Origin: Variovorax sp. IB41
GTDB lineage: Bacteria > Pseudomonadota > Gammaproteobacteria > Burkholderiales > Burkholderiaceae_C
NCBI RefSeq assembly: GCF_016405905.1
Contig: NZ_JAEFCB010000017.1
Location: 1 to 64,000 of the forward strand
Direction: 5' to 3'
DNA length: 64,000 bases
Made by a program: the position numbers and the translations under genes. Of the stretch, positions 52,886 to 61,337 are shown piece by piece. The notes below the pieces were generated by a model. The model had not been told where the DNA came from, made no database searches, and worked only from the letters and a program-made list of their open reading frames with translations. Position 1 is the stretch's first letter. Each line of letters opens with the position of its first letter.

Positions 52886-53449
52886 ATGGACGACATCGTC
52901 AAACAGGCGCTCGCCAAATGGCCCAACGTGCCGCACTGCTACGGCTGGCTGGGGCTCGACGCGCGCGGCAACTGGTACATGCGCGACGACCGCACGCAGG
53001 CCGAGGGCCCGTTCCTGCAGGCCAAGGGCTCGATGCTGCGGCACGACAAGCTGATCGACTTCATCCACCGCAACTACGAGCACGACGACGACGGGCAGTG
53101 GTTCTTCCAGAACGGCCCGCAGCGCGTGTATGTGGAACTGGAGGCCGCGCCGCTGGTCTGGCGCGTGGCGGACGAGGGCGGCGGGAAGTTCACCGTCGCG
53201 GCCCACACCGGCCAGGCGGTCGATGTCTCGGGCTGCCTGCTCGACGAGGCGGGGCGGCTCTATCTGGTCGCGCCGATCGGGCTCGGGCTGGTGCACACGC
53301 AGGACGTGGGCATCGCGGCCGAGGCGATCGAGCAGGGCCTGTGGACGCCCGAGGCGGTGCAGGCCGGCGATTTGCCGCAGCGCTTCGGCCACGTCATGAG
53401 CCCGGCTGAACGCCATGCGGGCGCCGCCGACGCGCTATCGAAACAATAG
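52886..53449 (+). CDS. DUF2946 family protein
   Basis: A 187-residue soluble protein, MDDIVKQALAKWPNVPHCYG followed by WLGLDARGNWYMRDDRTQA. It closely resembles the DUF2946 proteins of Comamonadaceae that follow the YheT hydrolase. It has no membrane segment or signal peptide, and its function is unknown. It starts 4 bases after the hydrolase stop with AGGAG upstream and is followed by a bidirectional terminator. Confidence 0.82.
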   Translation: MDDIVKQALAKWPNVPHCYGWLGLDARGNWYMRDDRTQAEGPFLQAKGSMLRHDKLIDFIHRNYEHDDDGQWFFQNGPQRVYVELEAAPLVWRVADEGGGKFTVAAHTGQAVDVSGCLLDEAGRLYLVAPIGLGLVHTQDVGIAAEAIEQGLWTPEAVQAGDLPQRFGHVMSPAERHAGAADALSKQ

Positions 53450-53471
53450 TTCAGGGGCGCGCATCGCCCAC

Positions 53472-53499
53472 AAAAAAGCCGGCGCTGGGCCGGCTTTTT
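53472..53499. terminator. Bidirectional intrinsic terminator
   Basis: A-tract, GCC-GGC-stem (AAGCCGGC-GCTG-GGCCGGCTT type) and T-tract at 53495-53499 lie between convergent genes. The A run at 53472-53477 acts as the T run on the minus strand, so it can end both the DUF2946 transcript and the cytochrome transcript. Confidence 0.9.
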
Positions 53500-53516
53500 C
53501 GTTGGGGCGAAGCGGA

Positions 53517-54164
53517 TTACTTGGCCGGGGCGGCAGCCGTCGAGGCTGCGGCAGCAGGTGCCGATGCGGCAGCGGCAGGTGCAGCACCCGAAGCGCCTTC
53601 CGCGGGCGCTGCGGCCGCTGGCCGGTCGGGCACCGGGAACTTGGCGCCGCCGGCGTTGGCCATGTAGACCACCGCGCGGCCGATTTCGAGGTCTTCGAAG
53701 TCGCCGCCGCCCTGGGGAGGCATCGCGCCCTTGCCCTTGAGCGCATGTTCCAGCAGCGTGGCGTAGCCCTGGCCGATGCGGGGGCCCCAGGCTGCGGCGT
53801 CGCTGTAGTGCGGCGCGCCGGGAATGCCCGGTGCGCCGTGGCAGGCGATGCACTGGGCCTTGAACACGGCCTCGCCGGCGGTGAGCGGGCGGTTGGCGTC
53901 GCGGATCTCGATGACGCCGACCTTCTTGAGGCGGTCGGCCACTTCCTTGTCGCGCGATTCCTTCGAGACCCCGTAGAGCGCCATGTTGTCGCCCTCCGCG
54001 GTGCCGGCGGGCTTGGTGCCCGAGACCACGTAGGCAACAAGTCCCACGATGATCAGGATCGGTGCAATGAAGGAGAAAAATACCGCGAGCAGCAGTTGCT
54101 TCGGGTTCTTGATGGGGCCGGTATGGGCTTCTTCTGTGGCCTGGTAGTGCGGGTCTGCGCTCAT
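53517..54164 (-). CDS. Membrane-anchored cytochrome c (c5-type)
   Basis: A 215-residue protein. One N-terminal membrane helix (LLLAVFFSFIAPILIIVGLVA) anchors it, with the C-terminal part in the periplasm. The heme site is CIACH (residues 105-109), and the axial Met is probably in GKGAMPPQGG. An Ala/Pro-rich tail of about 35 residues follows. It resembles cytochrome c5 family proteins that carry electrons to terminal oxidases in Burkholderiales. Confidence 0.92.
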   Translation of the reverse strand: MSADPHYQATEEAHTGPIKNPKQLLLAVFFSFIAPILIIVGLVAYVVSGTKPAGTAEGDNMALYGVSKESRDKEVADRLKKVGVIEIRDANRPLTAGEAVFKAQCIACHGAPGIPGAPHYSDAAAWGPRIGQGYATLLEHALKGKGAMPPQGGGDFEDLEIGRAVVYMANAGGAKFPVPDRPAAAAPAEGASGAAPAAAASAPAAAASTAAAPAK

Positions 54165-54217
54165 GGCGTCCTCAATAACGGGGGCTCGTCGGGGGGCTTT
54201 TTCTAGATCAACCGACG

Positions 54218-54223
54218 ATTATA
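54218..54223 (-). promoter_or_regulatory. Candidate -10 box for the cytochrome c gene
   Basis: A perfect TATAAT on the minus strand lies 54 bases upstream of the cytochrome start. The -35 region at 17-base spacing (CCCGCC) is poor. It is the only promoter-like signal in the 116-base gap. Confidence 0.4.
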
Positions 54224-54280
54224 GAGAGGCCCCCCGCCCCGGCGGGCGATTGGCCTCCCGATATCGGGCGCGCAAGCGCC

Positions 54281-55702
54281 TCAACCCTTGTCGCGCGTTG
54301 CCCAGCCGCCACCCAGCGTCTTGTACAGCGTGACCTGGTTCTGCAGTTGCAGGAGCCGCGCGTTGACCGCCAGTTGCTGCGCCGTGAAGAGCGACCGCTG
54401 TGCATCGAGGAGGTCCAGCGCGCTGGCAATGCCGTTGCGGTAACGCAGGTCCGAGAGCTTGAAGCGCACCGCTTCCGCGGTGGCCTGCGCGCGCTGCGCA
54501 CGCACCTCTTCGCCCAGCGTGGCGCGGCCGGCCAGCGCATCGGCCACTTCGCGGAACGCGGTCTGGATCGACTTCTCATACTGCGCGACCGCGATCTCGC
54601 GCCCGGCCTTGGACGATTGCAGCGTGGCCCAGTTGCGGCCCGCATCGAAGATCGGCAGCGTGACCGTGGGCGCGAACGACCAGGCCTTGGAGCCGCGGTC
54701 GAACAGGCCCGAGAACTCGCTGCTCGCCGTGCCGATGGAGCTGGTGAGCGACACGCGCGGGAAGAAGTTCGCGCGCGCCGCGCCGATGTTGGCGTTGGCG
54801 GCGATCAGCTGCTGCTCGGCCGCGCGGATGTCGGGTCGCTCGATCAGCATGTCCGAGGGCAGGCCCGCGGGCACGTCGGGCATCGGCTGGATGCCGTCCA
54901 GGCCCTTGCTGCCGCCCGAGAGGGCCGTCGCCGGCACCGGCGCGCCCAGCAGCAGGGCGAGTGCGTTCTCGTCCTGCATGCGCGCGCGCTGCTGCTGCGC
55001 ATAGGTGGCGCGGGCGCTTTCCGCGGCCGTGTTCGCGGCCTGGAAGTCGATTTCGGACGACACGCCGTTGTCGAAGCGCAGCTTTGCGAGGCGCACCGAT
55101 TCCTCGCGCGTGACCATCGTCTGGCGCGTGATCTCCAGCAGTTCGTCGTCGGCCAGGAGCGTGATCCAGCCGGTCGCGACCGAGGCGATCAGGCTGATCT
55201 GCGCGGCCTTGCGCGTTTCCTCGGTGGCCAGGTACTGCGCCAGCGCCTGGTCCTTCAGCGCGCGGATGCGGCCGAAGAAGTCCAGCTCCCAGGCCGTGAA
55301 GCCGAAGTTCACGCTGTACTGCGAGGCCACGCTGCCCTGGCTCGCGTCGATCGCCTGGTAGGCATTGGGGCTCGAGCGCGAGCCCGAACCCGTGAGGCCC
55401 AGCGCCGGGAAGAGCGCCGAGCGCTCGATCTGGAACTGCGCGCGCGCCTGCTCGATGTTGAGCACCGACACGCGCAGGTCCCGGTTGTTCGCCAGGGCGG
55501 TCTGGATCAGGCCCGCCAGGCGCGGGTCGGTGAAGAAGTCCTGCCACGGCAGGGCCGCGGCCGCCGGGCCGGCCGGCTGCGACGGGTCACCCGGGAAGGT
55601 GGTCGGCACCGGCGCGGCGGGCCGCTCGTAGGTCGGGATCAGCGAGCAGCCGGCCAGCAGCATCGCTGCGGCCAGGGCCGTGGGAATCAGTTTCTTAGTC
55701 AT
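54281..55702 (-). CDS. Outer membrane efflux lipoprotein (OprM/NodT type)
   Basis: A 473-residue TolC-like channel. The lipobox is LAGC (Cys19). The mature protein begins with IPTYERPAAPVPTTFPGD and has two repeats of the outer-membrane efflux domain, with typical AWELDFFGRIRALKDQA and FFPRVSLTSSIGTAS. It is the outer-membrane part of the tripartite pump and its start overlaps the RND stop by 8 bases (ATGACTAA). Confidence 0.94.
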   Translation of the reverse strand: MTKKLIPTALAAAMLLAGCSLIPTYERPAAPVPTTFPGDPSQPAGPAAAALPWQDFFTDPRLAGLIQTALANNRDLRVSVLNIEQARAQFQIERSALFPALGLTGSGSRSSPNAYQAIDASQGSVASQYSVNFGFTAWELDFFGRIRALKDQALAQYLATEETRKAAQISLIASVATGWITLLADDELLEITRQTMVTREESVRLAKLRFDNGVSSEIDFQAANTAAESARATYAQQQRARMQDENALALLLGAPVPATALSGGSKGLDGIQPMPDVPAGLPSDMLIERPDIRAAEQQLIAANANIGAARANFFPRVSLTSSIGTASSEFSGLFDRGSKAWSFAPTVTLPIFDAGRNWATLQSSKAGREIAVAQYEKSIQTAFREVADALAGRATLGEEVRAQRAQATAEAVRFKLSDLRYRNGIASALDLLDAQRSLFTAQQLAVNARLLQLQNQVTLYKTLGGGWATRDKG

Positions 55703-58700
55703 GCTTGGGTTCCTCCACGATGCCGGCGGCTTCGGCATGCCGCTTGTCGGCCTCACGCTGGCGCGCGCTGCCCTTGAACAGGGTGCGCACGACGACGAAG
55801 AACACCGGCACGAAAATCACGGCAAGGGCCGTACCGGTCACCATGCCGCCGAGCACGCCGGTGCCGATGGCGCGCTGGCTGGCCGAGCCGGCGCCCGAGG
55901 CGATCACGAGCGGCACGACGCCCAGACCAAAGGCCAGCGAGGTCATCACGATCGGGCGGAACCGCAGGTGGGCCGCGGCCAGCGCCGACTCGACGATGCC
56001 CTTGCCCTGCGCCTGCAGGTCCTTGGCGAACTCGATGATCAGAATCGCGTTCTTCGCCGAGAGGCCGATGATGGTGATCAGCCCCACCTGGAAGTACACG
56101 TCGTTCGAATAGGCGCGCAGCATCGTTGCCAGCAGCACGCCCAGCACGCCGAGCGGCACCACCAGGATCACCGCCAGCGGGATCGACCAGCTCTCGTACA
56201 GCGCGGCCAGGCACAGGAACACCGCCAGGATCGCGAAGCCGTACAGGATGATGGCCTGCGAGCCCGCGAGCTTTTCCTCGCGCGACTGGCCGGTCCATTC
56301 GAAGCCGAAGCCTTGCGGCAGCTGCGCGGCGAGCTTTTCCATCTCGGCCATCGCGGCACCCGTGCTGAAGCCCGCGGCGGCGTCGCCGCTGATGCGGATC
56401 GCGGGGTAGCCGTTGTAGCGCACCGTCTGCGTGGCGCCCGTGACCCACTTGGTGGTCGCGAAGGCCGACAGCGGCACCGGCTGGCCCTGCGTGTTGCTGG
56501 CGTTCAGGCGCAGCAGGTCGTCCGGCTGCATGCGGGCTGGCGCATCGGCCTGCACCACCACGCGCTGCAGGCGCCCGCGGTTCGGGAAGTCGTTGATGTA
56601 GCTGGAGCCCAGGCCCGTGGAGAGCGTCGCATTGATCGCATCGAAGCTCACGCCCAGGGCGTTGGCCTTGTCGCGGTCGATGTCGATCTGCAGCTGCGGC
56701 GCATCTTCCAGGCCGTCGGGGCGAACCTGCGAGAGGATCTTGCTCTGCCCGGCCATGCCCAGGAGCTGGTTGCGTGCGTTGATGAGCGCCTCGTGGCCCG
56801 CGCCAGCGCGGTCCTGCAGCCGGAAGCTGAAGCCGCTGGCGTTGCCCAGTTCGGGAATGGGCGGCGGGCTCAGCGGGTAGATGAAGGCGTCGCGGATGCC
56901 CGAGAGCGCACCGAAGGCACGGCCGGCCAGCGCGCTGGCCGAGTGGGCCGGGTCCTTGCGTTCTTCCCAGTCCTTCAGCGTCACGAAGGCAAGGCCCGCG
57001 TTCTGGCCCTGGCCCGAGAAGCTGAAGCCCATCACGCCGACCATGCTCTGCACTTCGGGCTGCTTCAGGATGAAGCCCTCGACCTGCTGCATGACCGCCA
57101 GCGCGCGTTCCTGCGTCGCGCCCGGGGGCAGCTGCACGTTCACGATGATGTTGCCCTGGTCTTCGGCCGGCAGGAACGAGCTGGGCAGGTGCGTGTAGGT
57201 GTAGGCCACCGCGCCGATGATCGCCACGTAGATGATCAGGTAGCGCGCGGCGCGGCGCAGGATGCGCGCGACGATGCTTTCATAGCCCTTGGCCGTGCGC
57301 GAGAAACCGCGGTTGAACCAGCCGAAGAAGCCGCGCTTCTCGTGGTGGTGGCCCGCTTCCACGGGCTTGAGCAGCGTGGCGCACAGCGCCGGCGTGAGCG
57401 ACAGCGCCATGAAGGCCGAGAAGGCGATCGAGGTCACCATCACCGCCGAGAACTGGCGGTAGATGTTGCCGGTGGAGCCCGCGAAGAACGCGAGCGGCAC
57501 GAACACCGAGATCAGCACCACCGTCACGCCGATGATGGCGCCGGAGATCTGCTTCATGGCCTTGCGCGTGGCTTCAAGGGGCGAGAGCCCTTCCTCGCTC
57601 ATGATGCGCTCGACGTTCTCGACCACCACGATCGCATCGTCCACCACGATGCCGATCACCAGCACCATGCCGAACATGGTCAGCACGTTGATCGAGAAAC
57701 CGAGCGCGAGCAGCGACGCGAACGTGCCCAGGAGCGCGATCGGCACCACGATGGTCGGGATGATCGTGTAGCGCCAGTTCTGCAGGAACAGGAACATCAC
57801 CACGAACACCAGCGCCACGGCTTCCAGCAGCGTCTTGACCACTTCGGTGATCGAGATTTGCACGAAGCGCGAGCTGTCGTACGGAATATTCCACTTCACG
57901 CCCGGCGGGAAGAAGCGCTCCAGCTCGGTCATCTTGGCGCGGATCGCCTTGGCCGACTGCAGCGCGTTGCCGTTGGGCGTGGGCTGCACGCCGATACCGA
58001 CCGCGGGCACGCCGTTCAGGCGCGCCGAGGTGGAGTACGACTGGCCGCCCAGTTCGACCCGCGCGACGTCTTTCAGCCGCACGGCCGAGCCGTCGGTGTT
58101 GGCGCGCAGCACGATGTTCTTGAACTGCTCCACGTTGGCCAGCTGGCCGTTCACCACCACGGTGGCCGCGATGGCCTGGCCGGGAATGTTGGGCAGGTCG
58201 CCGATGGAGCCGGAGGACACCTGGGCGTTCTGTGCGCGGATCGCGTTGTTCACGTCGGTGGCCGACAGGTTGAAGCCCTGCAGCTTGGCCGGATCGACCC
58301 AGATGCGCATGGCGTTCTCGGTGCCGAAGAGCTGCGCCTGGCCCACGCCGACGACGCGCTGCAGCTCGGGCACGATGTTGCGCGAGGCGTAGTCGCCCAG
58401 CGCGACCGGGTCGAAGTCCGGGTTGTCCGAGGACAGCATCGCGAACAGCAGGAAGTTGTTGCGCGACTTGTCCACGCGCACGCCCTGCTGCGTCACCGCG
58501 GCCGGCAGGCGCGGCGTGGCGCGGGAGAGCCGGTTCTGCACGTCCACCTGCGCGAGGTCGTCGTTGGTGCCGGCCTCGAAGCTGATGGTGATGGAGCCGG
58601 TGCCGTCGGCCTGGGCCACCGATTCCATGTAGATCAGGCCCGGCGAACCGTTCATTTCGCGCTCGATGACGGACAGCACGCTGTCCTCGAGCGTCTGGGC

Positions 58701-58859
58701 CGAGGCGCCGGGGTAGGCGACGTTGATCACGATGGCCGGAGGGGCCACCGGCGGGTACTGCGAGATCGGCAACTGCGTGATTGCCACGCCGCCCATCACC
58801 AGGATGAACAGCGCGATCACCCAGGCAAAGATCGGTCGGTCGATAAAGAATTTGGCCAT
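55695..58859 (-). CDS. RND multidrug efflux transporter, inner membrane subunit (AcrB/MexB type)
   Basis: A 1054-residue HAE1-family transporter. It begins AKFFIDRPIFAWVIALFILV and has two sets of membrane segments around two large periplasmic loops. The relay residues include the paired Asp in IGIVVDDAIVVVENVERI and a Lys in the second half (LSAKNAILIIEFAKDLQ). It uses proton import to expel drugs, dyes, solvents or detergents. The order adaptor-transporter-outer channel matches mexAB-oprM and ttgABC. Confidence 0.97.
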   Translation of the reverse strand: MAKFFIDRPIFAWVIALFILVMGGVAITQLPISQYPPVAPPAIVINVAYPGASAQTLEDSVLSVIEREMNGSPGLIYMESVAQADGTGSITISFEAGTNDDLAQVDVQNRLSRATPRLPAAVTQQGVRVDKSRNNFLLFAMLSSDNPDFDPVALGDYASRNIVPELQRVVGVGQAQLFGTENAMRIWVDPAKLQGFNLSATDVNNAIRAQNAQVSSGSIGDLPNIPGQAIAATVVVNGQLANVEQFKNIVLRANTDGSAVRLKDVARVELGGQSYSTSARLNGVPAVGIGVQPTPNGNALQSAKAIRAKMTELERFFPPGVKWNIPYDSSRFVQISITEVVKTLLEAVALVFVVMFLFLQNWRYTIIPTIVVPIALLGTFASLLALGFSINVLTMFGMVLVIGIVVDDAIVVVENVERIMSEEGLSPLEATRKAMKQISGAIIGVTVVLISVFVPLAFFAGSTGNIYRQFSAVMVTSIAFSAFMALSLTPALCATLLKPVEAGHHHEKRGFFGWFNRGFSRTAKGYESIVARILRRAARYLIIYVAIIGAVAYTYTHLPSSFLPAEDQGNIIVNVQLPPGATQERALAVMQQVEGFILKQPEVQSMVGVMGFSFSGQGQNAGLAFVTLKDWEERKDPAHSASALAGRAFGALSGIRDAFIYPLSPPPIPELGNASGFSFRLQDRAGAGHEALINARNQLLGMAGQSKILSQVRPDGLEDAPQLQIDIDRDKANALGVSFDAINATLSTGLGSSYINDFPNRGRLQRVVVQADAPARMQPDDLLRLNASNTQGQPVPLSAFATTKWVTGATQTVRYNGYPAIRISGDAAAGFSTGAAMAEMEKLAAQLPQGFGFEWTGQSREEKLAGSQAIILYGFAILAVFLCLAALYESWSIPLAVILVVPLGVLGVLLATMLRAYSNDVYFQVGLITIIGLSAKNAILIIEFAKDLQAQGKGIVESALAAAHLRFRPIVMTSLAFGLGVVPLVIASGAGSASQRAIGTGVLGGMVTGTALAVIFVPVFFVVVRTLFKGSARQREADKRHAEAAGIVEEPKHD

Positions 58860-58874
58860 GCGGCGCGCTCCTGA

Positions 58875-60212
58875 TTACTTCTTCTCGGCCGGCGCGGAAG
58901 CCTGGCCGTTGGCGGCGGGGGCTGCCGCGGGTGCGGCGGCCGGTGCCGCTGCAGCCGGTGCGGCTGCGGGGGCGGCGCCCGGTGCAGGTGCTGCGGGAGC
59001 AGGGGCCGCGTTCGGGTCCGGCTTCTTCCACGGCACGGCCTTCACGGGCGTTCCGGGCGGCATCATCTGCAGCTTCTGGAAGCCGTCGACCATCACCTGT
59101 TCGCCGGCCTTCAGGCCGTCCAGCACCACCCACTGGTTGTCCTTGGCGGCGCTGATCTTCACGGTGCGCTTGCTGATCTTGCCGTCCTTGTCGACCACCG
59201 AGACGGTGTCGCCCTGCTGGGTGCGCGTGACGGCCTGCTGCGGCAGCGTGATCGCGTTGGTGGCCTGGGCCTGCTCGAGCTTCACGCGCACGTACAGGCC
59301 GGGGAGCAGCTCGCCCTTGGGGTTGGGCACTTCGGCGCGCAGCGTGACCTGGCCGGTGGTCGAATCCACCGTGAGGTCGGAGAACAGCAGCTTGCCGGGC
59401 AGCGGATAGTCGCTGCCGTCTTCCAGCACGACGCTCACGCTGGCGGCTTCCTCGCCGCCGGCGCGCTTGTACTGGCCGGCGGCCAGCGCGCGGCGCAGCT
59501 TCAGCACATCGGAGGCCGACTGCGTGAAGTTCACGTACACCGGGTTGATCTGCTGCACCACGGCCAGCTCGGTGGCGTCGCCCTGGCCCACCAGCGCGCC
59601 TTCGGTCACGAGGGCGCGGCCGATGCGGCCCGCGATGGGGGAGGTCACGTCGGCATAGCCGAGGTTGATCTTGGCGGTCGTCACTGCGGCGCGGCCCGAG
59701 GCCACGTCGGCTTCAGCGGTCTTTTGCGAGGCGACGGCGGTGGCGTATTCCTGCTTGCTTACCGCGTTGGCTTCGACCAGCGGCTTGTAGCGGTCGGCCA
59801 GGGCCTTGGCCTGCACGGCGTTGGCTTCGGCGCGGGCCAGCGTGGCCTGGGCGTTCTGCGAAGCGGCCACCAGCGGTGCCGGATCGATGCGGAACAGGAG
59901 CTGGCCGGCCTTCACGTCGCTGCCTTCGCGGAACTCGCGCTTGAGCAGGATGCCCGAGGCCCGGGCGCGGACCTGCGCGATGCGCGAGGCCTCCAGGCGG
60001 CCCGGCAGTTCGGTCACGAGGCCGACATCGGTCGGCGTGGCGACCACGACGCCCACTTCGGGCGCGGGCCGGGCTCCGCCGCCTCCTGCGCCGCCCGGGC
60101 CGGCGGGTGCATCGCCCTTGCCGCAGCCCGCGAGGACCAACAGGACAACGGCGGCCACGGTCGCGAGACGCGGCGAAAAGGACGATGGGCGCGAGACATG
60201 CAGGAGAGGCAT
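58875..60212 (-). CDS. RND efflux periplasmic adaptor lipoprotein (AcrA/MexA type)
   Basis: A 445-residue membrane fusion protein. The lipobox is LAGC (Cys30). The lipoyl/barrel motifs are RVRARASGILLKREFREGSDVKAGQ (in two parts), the hairpin helices EANAVQAKALADRYKPL, and INPVYVNFTQSASDVL. The last ~45 residues are a low-complexity Ala/Pro tail ending AEKK, longer than in most family members. The ATG at 60212 follows AAAGGAATC. It is the first gene of the pump operon. Confidence 0.95.
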   Translation of the reverse strand: MPLLHVSRPSSFSPRLATVAAVVLLVLAGCGKGDAPAGPGGAGGGGARPAPEVGVVVATPTDVGLVTELPGRLEASRIAQVRARASGILLKREFREGSDVKAGQLLFRIDPAPLVAASQNAQATLARAEANAVQAKALADRYKPLVEANAVSKQEYATAVASQKTAEADVASGRAAVTTAKINLGYADVTSPIAGRIGRALVTEGALVGQGDATELAVVQQINPVYVNFTQSASDVLKLRRALAAGQYKRAGGEEAASVSVVLEDGSDYPLPGKLLFSDLTVDSTTGQVTLRAEVPNPKGELLPGLYVRVKLEQAQATNAITLPQQAVTRTQQGDTVSVVDKDGKISKRTVKISAAKDNQWVVLDGLKAGEQVMVDGFQKLQMMPPGTPVKAVPWKKPDPNAAPAPAAPAPGAAPAAAPAAAAPAAAPAAAPAANGQASAPAEKK

Positions 60213-60310
60213 GCGATTCCTTTGAAGCGAAGACGGGAGATGGCGGTGTGTTCGCACTGCGAACAGGATGACAGCATAAACAGCCGGGCCATCGGGGAAG
60301 CCCGGTAGTT

Positions 60311-60334
60311 TACATACATTCATGGATGTATAGT
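60311..60334. promoter_or_regulatory. AcrR/TtgR-like operator
   Basis: TACATACATT at 60311-60320 followed by CATG and GATGTATAGT resembles the 24-base AcrR box: the left 10 bases are identical and the right arm differs at a few positions. It lies between the divergent adaptor gene and the TetR gene, so the repressor probably controls both. Confidence 0.75.
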
Positions 60335-60394
60335 GACTCTGTTAATGGCCCCACGATAAGCAAGGGGCGTTCGCTTTACAAATCAGGAGACTTG

Positions 60395-61063
60395 GTGGCA
60401 CGTCGTACGAAGGAAGAGGCATTGGCCACGCGGAATCGGTTGCTCGATGCCGCGGAGCTGCTGTTTCAGGCGCAAGGCGTCTCGCAGACCTCGCTGCAGC
60501 AGATCGCGCAGCAGGCCGGCGCGACGCGCGGCGCCATCTACTGGCACTTCAAGGACAAGGCCGACCTCTTCAACGCGATGATGGAGCGCGTCATCCTGCC
60601 GCTGGAGGCCGCGCCCAAGAGCGATGCTGCCGCCGCGAGCGACGATCCGCTGGTCGAGATCGAGGAGGGCATGGTCCACGCGCTGACCCTCATGACCACC
60701 GACCCGCAGGTGCGCCGCGTGTTCGACGTGGCCACCCACAAGGTCGAATACACCCACGACATGGCCTCGGTGCAGCAGCGCCACCTGGATGCGCGCAACG
60801 CCTGCGTGGTCGATTTCGAAAAAGCATTGCGCCTGGCCGCGCGCCGCGCCCACGTCAAGCTGCCGGTGCCCGGCCACGTGGCGGCGCAGGGCATGCATGC
60901 GCTGATCAGCGGCCTCATTCAGAACTGGCTGCTCGACCCCGAGGCCTTCGACCTGGTGCCCACGGGCCGTCGCACCTTCCGCGTCTATCTGGCGGGGCTC
61001 GGCTTCGAGCGGCCGGCCGCCGACGCGGTGGCTGCGAACGAAGCCGAAAGCGCCGTCGCCTGA
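60395..61063 (+). CDS. TetR-family repressor of RND efflux (AcrR/TtgR type)
   Basis: A 222-residue regulator. The DNA-binding domain reads ARRTKEEALATRNRLLDAAE, then TSLQQIAQQAGATRGAIYWHFKDKADLF in two parts. The C-terminal domain has the efflux-regulator pattern (HALISGLIQNWLLDPEAFDL). The GTG at 60395 follows AGGAGA by four bases and is favoured over 60326, which would lie inside the operator. It probably represses the divergent pump and itself until a drug-like ligand binds. Confidence 0.94.
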   Translation: MARRTKEEALATRNRLLDAAELLFQAQGVSQTSLQQIAQQAGATRGAIYWHFKDKADLFNAMMERVILPLEAAPKSDAAAASDDPLVEIEEGMVHALTLMTTDPQVRRVFDVATHKVEYTHDMASVQQRHLDARNACVVDFEKALRLAARRAHVKLPVPGHVAAQGMHALISGLIQNWLLDPEAFDLVPTGRRTFRVYLAGLGFERPAADAVAANEAESAVA

Positions 61064-61078
61064 TAGGCGATAATCTCT

Positions 61079-61101
61079 GGCTCCGGAGGTTTTCCGGAGC
61101 C
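61079..61101 (+). other. Perfect hairpin between TetR gene and tRNA
   Basis: GGCTCCGGA and TCCGGAGCC form a 9-base-pair stem with a GGTTT loop. No U tract follows. It is 5 bases upstream of the tRNA 5' end, so it may be part of the tRNA precursor leader, or a weak end for the TetR transcript. A possible -10 (GATAAT) lies at 61069-61074. Confidence 0.55.
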
Positions 61102-61106
61102 TATCT

Positions 61107-61181
61107 CTCGCTGTATTTCAACGGATAGAATTCGGCCCTCCGAAGGCTGAGATCCAGGTTCGATTCCTGGCGGCGGGACCA
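61107..61181 (+). tRNA. tRNA-Arg (anticodon CCG)
   Basis: Folded by eye. The acceptor CTCGCTG (61107-61113) pairs with CGGCGGG (61171-61177) using two G-U pairs. The anticodon stem CGGCC/GGCTG holds the loop CTCCGAA with anticodon CCG, and the T arm is CCAGG-TTCGATT-CCTGG. The discriminator A and an encoded CCA end at 61181. The D stem has three good pairs. Confidence 0.93.
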
Positions 61182-61187
61182 GATCCA

Positions 61188-61221
61188 AAGCCGGAAGCTT
61201 GCAAAAGCTTCCGGCTTTTTT
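61188..61221 (+). terminator. Intrinsic terminator after tRNA-Arg
   Basis: AAGCCGGAAGCTT and AAGCTTCCGGCTT form a 13-base stem with a GCAA loop and a T run to 61221, six bases after the tRNA CCA. Confidence 0.95.
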
Positions 61222-61337
61222 CATGACGGTCTGACGAATCCGGGCATCGGCGAGACAATCGCCGCGCTTGTCGTCCGCTCTTTGTCCGCGCTGCGTTCGC
61301 GCTGCGGGCCGGGGCCGCAACCCGGACCTTTCCGCGC

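Noticed and set aside
55680..58874. A 1064-codon open frame on the plus strand, antisense to the RND transporter
   Set aside because: It is rich in His, Arg, Gln and Asp in the manner of GC-rich shadow frames. The opposite strand encodes a full-length, motif-complete RND protein.
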